From assembly GCF_016746095.1 (NCBI RefSeq), contig NZ_JAERTY010000001.1, positions 434,001 to 498,000 of the forward strand: DNA of 64,000 nt, read 5' to 3'. The notes under the pieces were generated by a model. It saw only the letters and a program-made list of their open reading frames with translations. It had not been told where the DNA came from and did not search any database. The translations under genes were made by a program, and so were the position numbers. Positions 9,148 to 19,392 of this stretch are shown in pieces. This DNA is from Sphingobacterium faecale. GTDB lineage: Bacteria > Bacteroidota > Bacteroidia > Sphingobacteriales > Sphingobacteriaceae. Each line of letters starts with the position of its first letter. Within the stretch, counting starts at the first letter, position 1.

Positions 9148-12100
9148 ATGATGAGAAAAGAACTTTTAACGCGAGTCTTCTCACTTGGATTGCTCGCACT
9201 TCTTGGAATACTACAGATTAGTCTGGCAATTGCGCAGGACAATGTGTCCAGGAAATTTACCGTTATGGACAAGTCTAGTCAGACTAGTCTTGTCGGTGTA
9301 TCATTAACTAACAAACGTACCAAACAATCTACAGCTACTAATGCTACTGGAGAGGCTAGTCTAGAAGCTGCTTCGGGAGATCAGATTCAGATCCAGATGG
9401 TCGGTTATAAGACGATGGTACATGTCGTTACAGCAGCTCAGCTTGTCCGTGTTGAACTGGAATCTCAGCAAGAGGCCATATCGGAGGTTGTGGTTACAGC
9501 TTTGGGTATAAAAAGGGAGACTCGGGGGCTCACTTATTCTACGCAACAATTGGCTAGCGATGCTGTAAACAACGTCCGGGATAACAGTGGTAATATTATG
9601 ACCAACCTGACCGGTAAGGTGGCTGGTGCTACAGTAACTACAGCCTCTACAGGCCCGGGAGGTGCTGCACGGGTCGTGTTACGGGGTAATAAGTCTATCG
9701 CTGGAAATAATAATGCTTTGGTCGTGGTGGATGGTGTGCCTTATGATAATACGGCTGGCCCTCAGGCCACTGGAACAACACCTAATTATGGTACCAGTGA
9801 CGGAGCTGCGAATATCAATCCCGACGATATTGAATCCATCAATATTCTAAAAGGTCCATCGGCGGCGGCCCTGTATGGGGTAAGAGGGGCCAATGGGGCA
9901 ATTGTCATTACCACAAAGCAAGGGCAAGCCGGGCGTTATAGCATTGACTATAATGGTAGTGCATCACTGGATCAAGTCAATATGTTGGCTGATTTTCAAA
10001 ATTCCTATGGACGTGGAAACGGTGGGAAGAAAGGCGTAAATATTGGCGAAAGTTGGGGCGAACAAGGTGCTACTTATAAAAATAATGTAAGGGATTTCTA
10101 TAGAAATGCTGCTACGTTTAATAACAGCATCAGCACCTATGGAGGGACTGAAAAAGTGCAGGGCTATATGTCGTACAGCAATAATAAGATCGGTGGGATA
10201 TTTCAAGGGAATGACTTGAAACGGAATAGTCTGAATCTGCGACTGAATACGGAGTTGATTCCAGGTCTTAAGACGGATGTAAAACTTAATTATGTCAATC
10301 AGCAGATTGCTAATCGACCTCGATTGGGCGATACAGGAATGCCGATAGAGGCTTATATCATGCCTAGGGATATGGATGACGTAGAATTGAACGATTATGA
10401 GACAATTGATCCATCTGATGGTAAACCACTACGCAAGTATTGGTCGGGTTCTTCTATCTATGATAATCCTTATTGGAGTATAAACCGCACATCCGTCAAT
10501 GAAGCTCGGGATCGGATTACAGCATTGGGTTCGGTTTCGTATCAATTGACCGATTGGTTGAATATTTTGGGGCGTTATTCTTTTGATAAGTACAGAGATG
10601 TCATCGATGGTTCATTTTTTCACAGTACGGTTTCCTTAGGTGATGTACGTGATGGTGGGAAATATTATCAAACGCATACACAATATTCGGAACAGAATTT
10701 TGATTTTCTGTTGAATGGGAAACATGAACTTCACGAAGATATTCAGTTGAATTATACGGTAGGGACTAGTTTTTTGAAACGGAACTATAATAGTTTCCAA
10801 AATATGGCGAATGGGCTGAGTATCCCAAACCATTTTTCCTTTTTAGTGGCTACAACTCCGGAGTTTAAGGATGTCAAGAATTATGAACGTAGATTAAATT
10901 CGATTTATGCGAGTACACAGTTGAGTTTTTATAATAATATTTTCTTAGACCTTACTGCTCGTAATGATTGGTCTTCTACATTGTCAGCACCGTACAGTTT
11001 CTTCTATCCGTCTGCAGGCCTTTCCGTTGTTTTTCACGAATGGTTGGATCTCCCAGATTGGGTTACCTTTGGAAAAGCTAGAAGCTCCTATACAAAAGTT
11101 GGAAATGATCCTGACCCCTTACAGTTACAGCAGTTATACCAATTTGACTGGGGTGCTGAAAAGGGATTTGTCTTCAGAAGTGCAACCAAATCTATTCCCG
11201 ACTTAAAACCTGAGGAAACTACGTCCTTTGAGGTCGGGGTAGATATGAAATTTTTTAACGATAGGTTGGGATTTGATGCTACGTATTATAAGAGCAATAC
11301 GGTCAATCAGCTGATGTTTATCCCTATGCCAATGGCTAGTGGGTTTAGTAGAGAGTATATCAATGCCGGTGATATCCAAAATAGTGGGTTTGAGATACAA
11401 TTGACTGCTGTGCCTGTGCAAAAGGAGAATTTTAAATGGAATACGGGAATCAACTTTGCTGCCAATGCAGGTAAAGTCCTGAAACTACACTCGAAGACGA
11501 AGCGCGTTGACGTCACTGCGAGTACAAAATATGCTACAGTGGTTGTCAATGAGGGTGGAAAATACGGTGACTTGTATGGACATAAGTGGAAACAGGATCC
11601 TGGTACTGGAAAATATGTTGTCGATGCTACGGGCTTGCCAGTTGTAGAAAGTAATCAAAAATTGGGAAACTTCAATCCTGATGCGTTGATTGGTTGGACG
11701 AATAGCTTCAATTACAAGCGATTTACGTTGAATACCCTTATCGATGCACGCATAGGAGGAGAGATCGTATCGGGTACTGCTGCTTATTTAGCTTCTTATG
11801 GTGTAGCAGAATTTACAGAGAAGTATAGAGAAGGTGGTTTGGTTCTGGATGCAGTACAGGCAGACGGTAGCGCTAATACAGTGGCTATTACCGCCCAGCA
11901 ATTATGGCAGAAAGTGGGGCAGAATGGTCGTGATGCTTGGGGTGATTTTTTTGTGTATGACATGACTAATGTCCGTATGCGTGAATTGGCATTGGCTTAC
12001 AAATTTGATGTAAGCAAGATTAAAGGATTGCAGGCTGCCCAAGTGTCTCTAACAGCAAGAAATCTATTTTTCTTCTATCGTGGTAAGTCTAAATTGGATA

Positions 12101-12234
12101 TCCCGGGAATCGGTAAGATCAAAAATCCTATCGACCCTGAAGGTGCACTGGGATCTGGTAATTACCAAGGCGTGGAAGTTGGTCTTGCGCCAGGGGTGCG
12201 TACCTACGGTCTAAATCTTAAACTGACATTTTAA
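9148..12234 (+). CDS. SusC/RagA-family TonB-dependent outer-membrane receptor
   Basis: 1028-aa outer-membrane importer for glycan fragments. A signal peptide (residues 1 to about 29, ending AIAQD) is followed by a carboxypeptidase-regulatory-like domain (about 35-110), the SusC hallmark VVVTALGIKRETRGLTYS, and a plug domain with LKGPSAAALYGVRGANGAIVI near 233-253. The rest is beta-barrel, ending in the short aromatic LKLTF terminus. There is no N-terminal STN domain, so this receptor should not signal to a FecR; control by the LacI regulator fits better. Partner susD starts 11 bp downstream. Confidence 0.95.
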   Translation: MMRKELLTRVFSLGLLALLGILQISLAIAQDNVSRKFTVMDKSSQTSLVGVSLTNKRTKQSTATNATGEASLEAASGDQIQIQMVGYKTMVHVVTAAQLVRVELESQQEAISEVVVTALGIKRETRGLTYSTQQLASDAVNNVRDNSGNIMTNLTGKVAGATVTTASTGPGGAARVVLRGNKSIAGNNNALVVVDGVPYDNTAGPQATGTTPNYGTSDGAANINPDDIESINILKGPSAAALYGVRGANGAIVITTKQGQAGRYSIDYNGSASLDQVNMLADFQNSYGRGNGGKKGVNIGESWGEQGATYKNNVRDFYRNAATFNNSISTYGGTEKVQGYMSYSNNKIGGIFQGNDLKRNSLNLRLNTELIPGLKTDVKLNYVNQQIANRPRLGDTGMPIEAYIMPRDMDDVELNDYETIDPSDGKPLRKYWSGSSIYDNPYWSINRTSVNEARDRITALGSVSYQLTDWLNILGRYSFDKYRDVIDGSFFHSTVSLGDVRDGGKYYQTHTQYSEQNFDFLLNGKHELHEDIQLNYTVGTSFLKRNYNSFQNMANGLSIPNHFSFLVATTPEFKDVKNYERRLNSIYASTQLSFYNNIFLDLTARNDWSSTLSAPYSFFYPSAGLSVVFHEWLDLPDWVTFGKARSSYTKVGNDPDPLQLQQLYQFDWGAEKGFVFRSATKSIPDLKPEETTSFEVGVDMKFFNDRLGFDATYYKSNTVNQLMFIPMPMASGFSREYINAGDIQNSGFEIQLTAVPVQKENFKWNTGINFAANAGKVLKLHSKTKRVDVTASTKYATVVVNEGGKYGDLYGHKWKQDPGTGKYVVDATGLPVVESNQKLGNFNPDALIGWTNSFNYKRFTLNTLIDARIGGEIVSGTAAYLASYGVAEFTEKYREGGLVLDAVQADGSANTVAITAQQLWQKVGQNGRDAWGDFFVYDMTNVRMRELALAYKFDVSKIKGLQAAQVSLTARNLFFFYRGKSKLDIPGIGKIKNPIDPEGALGSGNYQGVEVGLAPGVRTYGLNLKLTF

Positions 12235-12245
12235 CTAAAGAAACC

Positions 12246-13799
12246 ATGAAAAGATCAATAATATATAGTATGGTAATCAGTATGGGATTGTTATCCTGTA
12301 CCAAAGACTTCGAAAAAATAAATACAGACCCCGATAAATTAACAGAAGTGGGGTCACGGGAACGGCCATTTATGTTTGCTAAAGCCCAATCATCGGCAGC
12401 GATGAATCGCTCATTCTATCAGACGGTACAGAATTTAGGTCCAGATTTGTATGCGCAGTACTTTGCACTGACTACTACCTCATTCCGGACAGACCGTTAT
12501 GCATTGACACCCGATTGGCAACGTCGGTTCTGGACAGTGGTATATGTAGATACTGCACCACAACTGAAATCTATTTTAGATAATGTGGAACCTAATTCGG
12601 GCGAAGCTGCATTGGCTAATATTCAATGGGTATACGCATTTCATAGATTGACGGACCAGTTTGGGCCTATACCTTATTTTGATGCGGCGGAATCTAAGGA
12701 TGTGATTTCTTATGATCCTATGGATAAAATCTACGATGATTTTTTCAAAAGGTTAACAACTGCGGTAGACAATTTGAAGGCGCTTCCTACTGGCACGAAA
12801 GTTTATCAAGGGTATGAGTTGATGTATAGTGGTGATATCAATAATTGGATCGCATTTGCAAATTCGTTACGTCTTCGTCTAGCCTTACGTATTTCGAAAG
12901 TGGATGCTAGTCGAGCAAAATCCGAGGCTGAGGCCGCTGTAGCCTCTGGCGTGATGTTGAATAACGGTCAGAATGCTTCACTTTCCAAATCATTGAAAGG
13001 GAATGATACGAATGGCTTGTCTCAAGTGGCTGCCTGGAATGAGTTTGCGATGAGTTCTACTATTGCATCTTACTTGAAGGGGTATGTAGATCCGCGTATA
13101 GAGAAGTATTTTCAACCAAGTGTAATTGGAGGTACGTTTAATAGCTTGCGTAATGGGATGCCTGCAGCCGATTTGGGTATAGTACGGAATCAAGCTGGTT
13201 CTAATTCTAATGTGGGTAAATATTGGGTTGAATATGTAGGAGAAAAAGCTTTGCTTACACCAAATTTGATTGCACGTTTTCATATCATGTCTGCTGCGGA
13301 GTCTTATTTTCTACGTGCAGAGGGGGCGTTGAACGGCTGGAATATGAATGGTACAGCTCAAGCCATGTATGAAGAAGGGGTCAAGTTGAGTATGCAGCAA
13401 TGGGGGATAAACGATGCAGGTCAAATACAGGGGTACTTGAGTTCTTCTGTACAGCCAGCTGCGCCTGGTGATTATCACAATTCTCCTGCGGTAGCTACTA
13501 CTCCGGTGAAATGGGATGCTGATCCGGCGGTGCAACGTGAACAGATCGGGACGCAAAAGTGGCTCGCTATTTATCCTGATGGCATGGAAGCTTGGGCGGA
13601 GTTTCGGAGATCGGGATTTCCAAAGATGTATAATCTCTTGAATTCGGAGAACGCAGATCTTCCTGTAGGCACATTTATCAAAAGAATGCCGTATCCTCTG
13701 ACGGAGGAAACGAATAATTTGGAAGAACTCACTAAAGGAAGGGCTTTGTTGGGAGGAAAGGACAATGCAGCGACACGTGTATGGTGGGATGTTGATTAA
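12246..13799 (+). CDS. SusD/RagB-family nutrient-binding outer-membrane lipoprotein
   Basis: 517-aa SusD-like lipoprotein, of the SusD-like_2 type, forming the lid on the SusC channel. The signal ends in a lipobox LLSC (Cys near residue 18), followed by TKDFEKINTDPD, a typical start for this subgroup. The helical TPR-like region includes QWVYAFHRLTDQFGPIPYFDA, and the C-terminus carries WLAIYPDGMEAWAEFRRSGFPK, strongly conserved in the subgroup. It follows its SusC partner by 11 bp and precedes a secreted esterase by 6 bp. Confidence 0.93.
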   Translation: MKRSIIYSMVISMGLLSCTKDFEKINTDPDKLTEVGSRERPFMFAKAQSSAAMNRSFYQTVQNLGPDLYAQYFALTTTSFRTDRYALTPDWQRRFWTVVYVDTAPQLKSILDNVEPNSGEAALANIQWVYAFHRLTDQFGPIPYFDAAESKDVISYDPMDKIYDDFFKRLTTAVDNLKALPTGTKVYQGYELMYSGDINNWIAFANSLRLRLALRISKVDASRAKSEAEAAVASGVMLNNGQNASLSKSLKGNDTNGLSQVAAWNEFAMSSTIASYLKGYVDPRIEKYFQPSVIGGTFNSLRNGMPAADLGIVRNQAGSNSNVGKYWVEYVGEKALLTPNLIARFHIMSAAESYFLRAEGALNGWNMNGTAQAMYEEGVKLSMQQWGINDAGQIQGYLSSSVQPAAPGDYHNSPAVATTPVKWDADPAVQREQIGTQKWLAIYPDGMEAWAEFRRSGFPKMYNLLNSENADLPVGTFIKRMPYPLTEETNNLEELTKGRALLGGKDNAATRVWWDVD

Positions 13800-13805
13800 T
13801 AATGT

Positions 13806-15812
13806 ATGCGATTCCATATCTATTTTCTTTTTATGATGATGATGGCTTCTAATGCTATAGTGATTGGACAGGATACGGTACCCGAGGTATTGGGAATACC
13901 CAAGCATTTGGATCGGACGGCTAACTATGTCCAACATAGATTGAAAGAGGTATGTATGCAACATAATGGTTCTAAAGAATCGATCTACGGATATGTGACT
14001 TCTCATCTCGGCTTAGATAAGGCGGAGATGGGAAGCTTTGATATACAGGTGGTAAAGGAGCGGGATCTAGGAGATTTTGTACTTCGGTATATTGTATTCC
14101 AAACGATGGAAGGGGTCTATGTTCCTGCTCATTTGTATGTGCCAAAAGGAAAAGGTCCTTTTCCTGCGATATTAAATAGTCATGGTCATTGGCCTAATGG
14201 TAAGTCAGGGGAGATTGTACAGCGGACGGCGCAGTTATTGGCCCGGAATGGTTATGTCTGTTTGACGATGGACGCCTGGGGCTCAGGAGAAAGGGGAGCG
14301 AATCATGTCCATGAGTATCACGGTGCGAGTTTAGGTTCGTCCTTACTTGATTTGGGTGTTCCCTTGATGGGGATGCAGGTTCTAGAAAATAAAAGGGCAA
14401 TCGATCTGTTACAATCATTAGAATATGTGGCTAGTGAGCGCATTGCTGCCACTGGGGCTAGTGGAGGTGGTAATCAGACGTTTTGGATTTCTACTTTGGA
14501 TGAACGGATAAAAGCGGCAGTGCCTGTGGTGAGCGTTGGTACATTTGAATCCTATATCCTGAACAGCAACTGTGTTTGTGAGCTTTTACCACATGGATTG
14601 ATGCATTTGGAAACAAGTGATATGCTTACAGCAGTGGCGCCCAAACCTATTAAGATATTATCCGCATTACGTGATGGCAATGCTGCGTTCAATGTTGGTG
14701 AAATGTTGCGCACATTTAATAAAGCCCAACCTTTTTATAGTGATATGCACGCCGCGGAGAATCTCGCTTATGAATTGTTTGATGAGAAGCATGATTATAC
14801 ACTAGCTATGCGGTTGAGTATGTTAGACTGGTTTGATTCCTGTTTTGAAGTGAAGAGAAATAAGGTGGATACAATGTTTTATCAGATAAGGGATGCGGAG
14901 TTGCGTGTTTTAGATGATAATACACTGAAAAACAAGGTGCCTACAACCTCATCTTATGTGAGAAAACGTGCAGAACACCTGTCCAAAGAGTTGCTGTCGA
15001 GCAGTCATTTAGATGCAACGGATAAAGTAAGGGAGTTGGCTAAAATGATTCAGGTTGAGCGCGATAGTGTTCAGCTTGCAGAATCTATACCTGATCAGGG
15101 AAAGTATCATCGCTTGGTTATTAGTACGGCGCAGGGCAAGTTAATACCTCTTGTGATAGAAAGTCCGGCAGAGGTGTCAAATAAGTTGAAAATAGTATTT
15201 GGTTCGAAAGGGAATAGGGAGGTCGTACCGGAAAAGATTTCAGGTTGGGTAAAAGCTGGTGAAACGGTGGTATTGGTTGATCTTTTTGGCTTGGGCGAAC
15301 GTAGCTCGATGAGTGCCGATCAGATCGATGGGCAGCTGCCGCGTTTTCATACATTGTCGCGATCGTTGTTATGGTTGGGAGAGTCCATGATGTCTATCTG
15401 GCTATCCGAGATGGATGTGGTTATCGGATACATTAAAAAGGAGTTTCCGAATGCCGAAATCGAAGTAGTGTGCGACCGGGAGACTGCAGTCTGTGCCTTG
15501 ATGTATGGAGCGATGTATCCTTCAGCTATGCAATATCTCCTTTATGATCTGCCCTACAGTTATGTGCCTGATTATGTTGCCGCAGCGGATCGAACAAAAG
15601 AGGGAACTAATATGGCGATCCATTTACCAGGTATTATCTCTTGGGGGGATGTGCAGTTGTTGTTGGCTCTGGGAAAAGGAGCGTTCTATATTGATGGATT
15701 GATCGGTACTTCTGGCCGAAAAGTCTTGACAGGTGAACAGCTTGATTTTGAATATAAGGTAAAGCGTCTAAAGGAATTGTTAAATAACGAAAGTGTAATT
15801 CACTTTAATTAA
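13806..15812 (+). CDS. Secreted alpha/beta hydrolase, acetyl-xylan-esterase-like
   Basis: 668-aa exported hydrolase (signal peptide residues 1 to about 22, ending VIGQD). The first half is an alpha/beta-hydrolase domain with LNSHGHWPNGKSG (oxyanion region), MDAWGSGERG and the nucleophile motif GASGGGNQ with Ser219; a DEKHDY segment near residue 328 probably supplies the catalytic His. The second half (about 390-668) looks like a degenerate second hydrolase-like lobe. Similar proteins are annotated as acetylxylan esterase or Abhydrolase_7. In this operon it may remove ester groups from the glycan before GH109 acts; the substrate is inferred from context only. Confidence 0.75.
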   Translation: MRFHIYFLFMMMMASNAIVIGQDTVPEVLGIPKHLDRTANYVQHRLKEVCMQHNGSKESIYGYVTSHLGLDKAEMGSFDIQVVKERDLGDFVLRYIVFQTMEGVYVPAHLYVPKGKGPFPAILNSHGHWPNGKSGEIVQRTAQLLARNGYVCLTMDAWGSGERGANHVHEYHGASLGSSLLDLGVPLMGMQVLENKRAIDLLQSLEYVASERIAATGASGGGNQTFWISTLDERIKAAVPVVSVGTFESYILNSNCVCELLPHGLMHLETSDMLTAVAPKPIKILSALRDGNAAFNVGEMLRTFNKAQPFYSDMHAAENLAYELFDEKHDYTLAMRLSMLDWFDSCFEVKRNKVDTMFYQIRDAELRVLDDNTLKNKVPTTSSYVRKRAEHLSKELLSSSHLDATDKVRELAKMIQVERDSVQLAESIPDQGKYHRLVISTAQGKLIPLVIESPAEVSNKLKIVFGSKGNREVVPEKISGWVKAGETVVLVDLFGLGERSSMSADQIDGQLPRFHTLSRSLLWLGESMMSIWLSEMDVVIGYIKKEFPNAEIEVVCDRETAVCALMYGAMYPSAMQYLLYDLPYSYVPDYVAAADRTKEGTNMAIHLPGIISWGDVQLLLALGKGAFYIDGLIGTSGRKVLTGEQLDFEYKVKRLKELLNNESVIHFN

Positions 15813-15818
15813 TAAACT

Positions 15819-17249
15819 ATGGGAACAAATAGAAGATCATTTTTAAAACTCTCTGGATTAGCAGGATTGGGATTGATGGCTCCTGTATTGGAGTCAAGTG
15901 CTGCGGTGCAAGATAAGGGCAAGCTCAAGAATATTGTAAAAGAGGCAGAGAAGAAATATAAGCCAATTTTCAATATGTCTGGCTATGCTGCGCCTGCCTT
16001 GGATACGGTTAGATTGGCCTTTATAGGTGTTGGAAACAGAGGGTCTGCTGCGGTCGAGCGAATGAGTCGGATAGATGGGGTACGTATACAGGGCATATGT
16101 GATGTACGGGCCGAAAAAGCGAATGCAGCTAAAAGACGTATTCAGTCGGGGGGACACGAAGCACAGTTGTATACTGCTGGTGATACAGCATGGAAAGATA
16201 TGTGTTCAAGGGAAGATATCGATCTAGTCTATATTGCTACACATTGGCACACACATGCAGAGATGGCTATTTATGCCATGGAGCATGGAAAACATGTGGC
16301 TTTGGAAATACCCGCTGCAACAACAGTAGAGGATTGCTGGCGATTGGTGATGACTTCTGAGCGTACCAAGAAGCATTGTGTTATTTTGGAAAACTGTTGC
16401 TATGATTTCTTTGAATTATTAACATTGAACTTAGCAAGACAGGGATTCTTCGGTGATATTGTACATTGTGAAGGGGCCTATATACATGACATCTTGAATA
16501 GCTTTTTTGATGAAGAGAAGCGTTATGATTTTTGGCGATTGAAGGAGAATGCGCACCGCAATGGTAATCTCTATCCGACTCATGGGATAGGGCCCGTATG
16601 TCAAGTGCTTAATATCAATAGAGGTAATCGGTTGGAGTATCTATCATCGATGTCCTCTGCTGATTTTAGTTTGCGAAATAAGGCGAAGGAAATGGCTGCA
16701 AAAGATAAGCGATTTGAAAGTTATCTGGATAAGCCATTCCGGGGCAACATGAACCTGTCAAATATTATGACGCATAGCGGTGCTACGATCGCACTGCAAC
16801 ATGATGTGAGCACTCCTCGTCCTTACTCTAGGATCCATATGGTGAGTGGTACGAAAGCATTTGCACAAAAGTATCCACTTCCTGGAAAAATAGCTATAGG
16901 GCATGATGACTTTCTAACAGAGGATAAACTAAACGAACTCCGAATGGATAGTGAGCCTCAGATTATAAAACATATTGGCGAGCTCGCTAAGGACATCGGT
17001 GGACATGGTGGTATGGACTTTATGATGGACTGGAGGCTGATCGATTGCTTAAGAAACGGATTGCCTGTGGATATGGATGTGTATGATGCAGCGTCCTGGA
17101 GTGTTATCGGTCCATTGAGTGAATGGTCGGTGGCAAATGGCTCCAAGCCTATAGCAATTCCCGACTTTACCATGGGAAGATGGAAAGAAAACATCGTTCA
17201 TGATATCAACCTAAAAACCGGAGGCAATACCAAGGTAATTACCCTATAG
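15819..17249 (+). CDS. GH109 alpha-N-acetylgalactosaminidase-like, Gfo/Idh/MocA fold, Tat-exported
   Basis: 476-aa protein with a twin-arginine signal (RRSFLK at residues 5-10), implying export folded with its bound NAD. The Rossmann motif IGVGNRG is at residues 69-75, and EIPAATTVEDCW and ENCCYDFFE follow. HRNGNLYPTHGIGP carries Y252 and H255, the Tyr/His pair corresponding to the active-site region of the Elizabethkingia GH109 enzyme. The C-terminus has GHGGMDFMMDW, VDMDVYDAASWSVIGPLS and IPDFTMGRW, all GH109 hallmarks. GH109 enzymes use an NAD-dependent redox mechanism to cleave alpha-GalNAc. A related sugar oxidoreductase role cannot be fully excluded. Confidence 0.85.
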   Translation: MGTNRRSFLKLSGLAGLGLMAPVLESSAAVQDKGKLKNIVKEAEKKYKPIFNMSGYAAPALDTVRLAFIGVGNRGSAAVERMSRIDGVRIQGICDVRAEKANAAKRRIQSGGHEAQLYTAGDTAWKDMCSREDIDLVYIATHWHTHAEMAIYAMEHGKHVALEIPAATTVEDCWRLVMTSERTKKHCVILENCCYDFFELLTLNLARQGFFGDIVHCEGAYIHDILNSFFDEEKRYDFWRLKENAHRNGNLYPTHGIGPVCQVLNINRGNRLEYLSSMSSADFSLRNKAKEMAAKDKRFESYLDKPFRGNMNLSNIMTHSGATIALQHDVSTPRPYSRIHMVSGTKAFAQKYPLPGKIAIGHDDFLTEDKLNELRMDSEPQIIKHIGELAKDIGGHGGMDFMMDWRLIDCLRNGLPVDMDVYDAASWSVIGPLSEWSVANGSKPIAIPDFTMGRWKENIVHDINLKTGGNTKVITL

Positions 17250-17280
17250 TATTGTGTTCATATATCGAATGGATTAAAAA

Positions 17281-17310
17281 TAGGCATGATGCCCAATAAG
17301 GCTGTGCCTA
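17281..17310 (+). other. Intercistronic hairpin before the deaminase gene
   Basis: In the 95-bp gap between the GH109 gene and the deaminase start, TAGGCA (17281-17286) pairs with TGCCTA (17305-17310), and GCC/GGC pair inside. No T-run follows, so it is more likely an mRNA processing or stabilising element than a terminator. It may set different expression of the surface genes and the cytoplasmic catabolic genes. Confidence 0.35.
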
Positions 17311-17344
17311 CTATATTGTATACTCATAAATAATTTTATTGCTA

Positions 17345-18076
17345 ATGAAGATTGAAAGATTTGAAACACGTCAGGATTTAGGAAAACATGCGGGTAAATT
17401 GGGCGCAGAATGGATTAAACAAGCTATTGCGGAAAGAGGGGAGGCAAATATAATCTTGGCTACCGGGCAGAGTCAGTTTGAAACAATCGAAACACTGATT
17501 GCAACTGCGGGAATTGATTGGTCTAAGGTCCGTATGTTCCATTTGGACGAATATATTGGGATGCCTATTACACATAAAGCAAGTTTTCGTAAATATCTTA
17601 CTGAGCGCTTTGTAGCAAAAGTAGATCCTCTATTGGAGGTAATCCTTATCAATGGCGAAAATAATCCAGAGGAAGAGTGTGAGCGATTGGAGAAGAAAAT
17701 AAGTGCCCATCCGATCGATGTTGCTTTCGTTGGAATCGGAGAAAATGGGCACTTGGCATTTAATGATCCACCTGCAGACTTTGATGTCGAAGATGCTTAT
17801 CTTATTGTGAATCTGGATCAGCAATGTAGACAACAACAAATGGGTGAGGGGTGGTTTGGAAGTCTTGAAGAGGTGCCTTTACAGGCTATATCGATGTCTA
17901 TCAAACAGATAATGAAGTCAAAAAAGATTGTATGTGCTGTGCCTGATGAACGAAAGGCGGAAGCAGTTAAAAACTGCCTGACATTACCAATCTCTAACTT
18001 GAATCCATCCAGTATACTACAACAACATGAAGATTGTGTGGTGTTTTTAGATCAGGGTTCATCTTCTAAATTATAA
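17345..18076 (+). CDS. Glucosamine-6-phosphate deaminase-like protein (NagB family)
   Basis: 243-aa cytoplasmic isomerase/deaminase that would convert hexosamine-6-phosphate to ketohexose-6-phosphate and ammonia. The start is the ATG at 17345 (MKIERFETR); a TTG two codons upstream is less likely. Visible are ILATGQSQ (sugar-phosphate loop), VRMFHLDEYIGM, and the family signature VGIGENGHLAFNDPP. It is slightly short for NagB (about 260-270 aa) and lacks the allosteric C-terminal tail. With GH109 upstream, a GalN6P deaminase (AgaI/AgaS-like) role is possible. It precedes the transporter gene by 11 bp. Confidence 0.85.
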   Translation: MKIERFETRQDLGKHAGKLGAEWIKQAIAERGEANIILATGQSQFETIETLIATAGIDWSKVRMFHLDEYIGMPITHKASFRKYLTERFVAKVDPLLEVILINGENNPEEECERLEKKISAHPIDVAFVGIGENGHLAFNDPPADFDVEDAYLIVNLDQQCRQQQMGEGWFGSLEEVPLQAISMSIKQIMKSKKIVCAVPDERKAEAVKNCLTLPISNLNPSSILQQHEDCVVFLDQGSSSKL

Positions 18077-18087
18077 GATCCGTATTT

Positions 18088-19380
18088 ATGACCACACAGA
18101 CATTAGATAAGAAGAGTACCTATATTTCGATTGGAATTATCGGAATGATGTTTTTTATTTTCGGCTTTGTTTCTTGGGTGAATGCCATCCTAATTCCTTA
18201 CTTTAAGATAGCCTGTGAATTGACCAATTTTCAGTCTTACTTGGTAGCGTTTGCATTTTACATTTCTTACTTGGTGATGTCTATGCCTTCTTCTTATCTA
18301 TTGAAACGTGTCGGATATAAAAAGGGAATCGTTGTCGGCTTTTGGATTATGGCTTTAGGGGCATTGCTTTTTGTTCCTGCCGCATTTGGACGTACATATG
18401 TTATTTTCCTGTTAGGATTATTTACGCTAGGCGCTGGTTTGGCTGTTTTACAAACTGTTGCTAATCTGTATATCACGTTGATAGGAGATAAAGAACGTGC
18501 CGCTCAGCGTATCAGTATTATGGGGATATGTAATAAAGGAGCCGGTATATTGGCTCCTTTAGTATTCTCCTGGGCTATTTTAAGACCGAGTGATAATGAG
18601 CTTTTTAAGGCTATTCCATTAATGGACGATGTCTTAAGAGCAGCAGTACTTGATGATTTGATCATGCGCGTGGTGGTGCCCTATTCCGTTATGGCAGCTG
18701 TTTTATTTTTAATTGGCTTGTTCGTTCGATTCTCTCCGCTTCCTGAGATCGAAAATCCTGAAGGCGCAGAGGTGTCAGCAGGTCGGGATAGTTTGTTCCA
18801 ATTTCCGCATCTTGTACTGGGCGCTATTGCTATTTTTCTACATGTGGGGACACAGGTAATCGCGATCGATACCATTATTAGCTATGCAGACTCTATGGGG
18901 GTGACTTTGTTGGAAGCAAAGTCCTTTCCTTCTTACACGCTTTCTGCTACCATTGTGGGTTACTTTCTTGGGATTCTTTTGATACCTAAGGTTCTGAGTC
19001 AAAAGCGTATGTTGCAGATTTGTAGTTTGCTTGGGCTGTTTTTCGCGGTGATGGTCTGCGTGATGAATCAAAACGTAGGCTGGATGGGGTATGATGTCAA
19101 TGTTTCCATTTGGTTTTTGGTATTTATAGGTCTTCCTAATGCACTTATTTGGGCAGGTATATGGCCTTTGGCACTCGATGGTTTGGGGAAATATGCTAAA
19201 CAGGGATCGGCATTATTGATCATGGGGCTGTGTGGCAACGCCATCCTTCCGATGATCTATGGAGCTGTAGCGGATAAGGTGAATGAACAGCTGGCTTATT
19301 GGGTATTAATACCTTGTTTTTTGTATATTACATTCTATGCCTTTTATGGACATAAAGTCACTTCATGGAAAAAGATATAA
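18088..19380 (+). CDS. Sugar MFS transporter, FucP/GluP/NagP type
   Basis: 430-aa inner-membrane permease with about 12 hydrophobic segments. The N-terminal GFVSWVNAILIPYFK and the YLVMSMPSSYLLKRVGYKKGI loop are typical of the FHS (FucP-like) symporter family, to which Bacteroidota NagP (GlcNAc uptake) belongs. LGAGLAVLQTVANLYI and the C-terminal GLCGNAILPMIYGAVAD fit as well. It lies between the deaminase and NagA genes, so an N-acetylhexosamine substrate (GlcNAc or GalNAc) is the best inference. A sugar kinase is not encoded in this operon. Confidence 0.85.
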   Translation: MTTQTLDKKSTYISIGIIGMMFFIFGFVSWVNAILIPYFKIACELTNFQSYLVAFAFYISYLVMSMPSSYLLKRVGYKKGIVVGFWIMALGALLFVPAAFGRTYVIFLLGLFTLGAGLAVLQTVANLYITLIGDKERAAQRISIMGICNKGAGILAPLVFSWAILRPSDNELFKAIPLMDDVLRAAVLDDLIMRVVVPYSVMAAVLFLIGLFVRFSPLPEIENPEGAEVSAGRDSLFQFPHLVLGAIAIFLHVGTQVIAIDTIISYADSMGVTLLEAKSFPSYTLSATIVGYFLGILLIPKVLSQKRMLQICSLLGLFFAVMVCVMNQNVGWMGYDVNVSIWFLVFIGLPNALIWAGIWPLALDGLGKYAKQGSALLIMGLCGNAILPMIYGAVADKVNEQLAYWVLIPCFLYITFYAFYGHKVTSWKKI

Positions 19381-19392
19381 GATATTTGGATT

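Noticed and set aside
13311..14006. 231-aa minus-strand ORF over the susD/esterase junction
   Set aside because: It lies antisense to two strongly supported genes, is rich in His, Arg and Ser in the way antisense frames are, and shows no domain.
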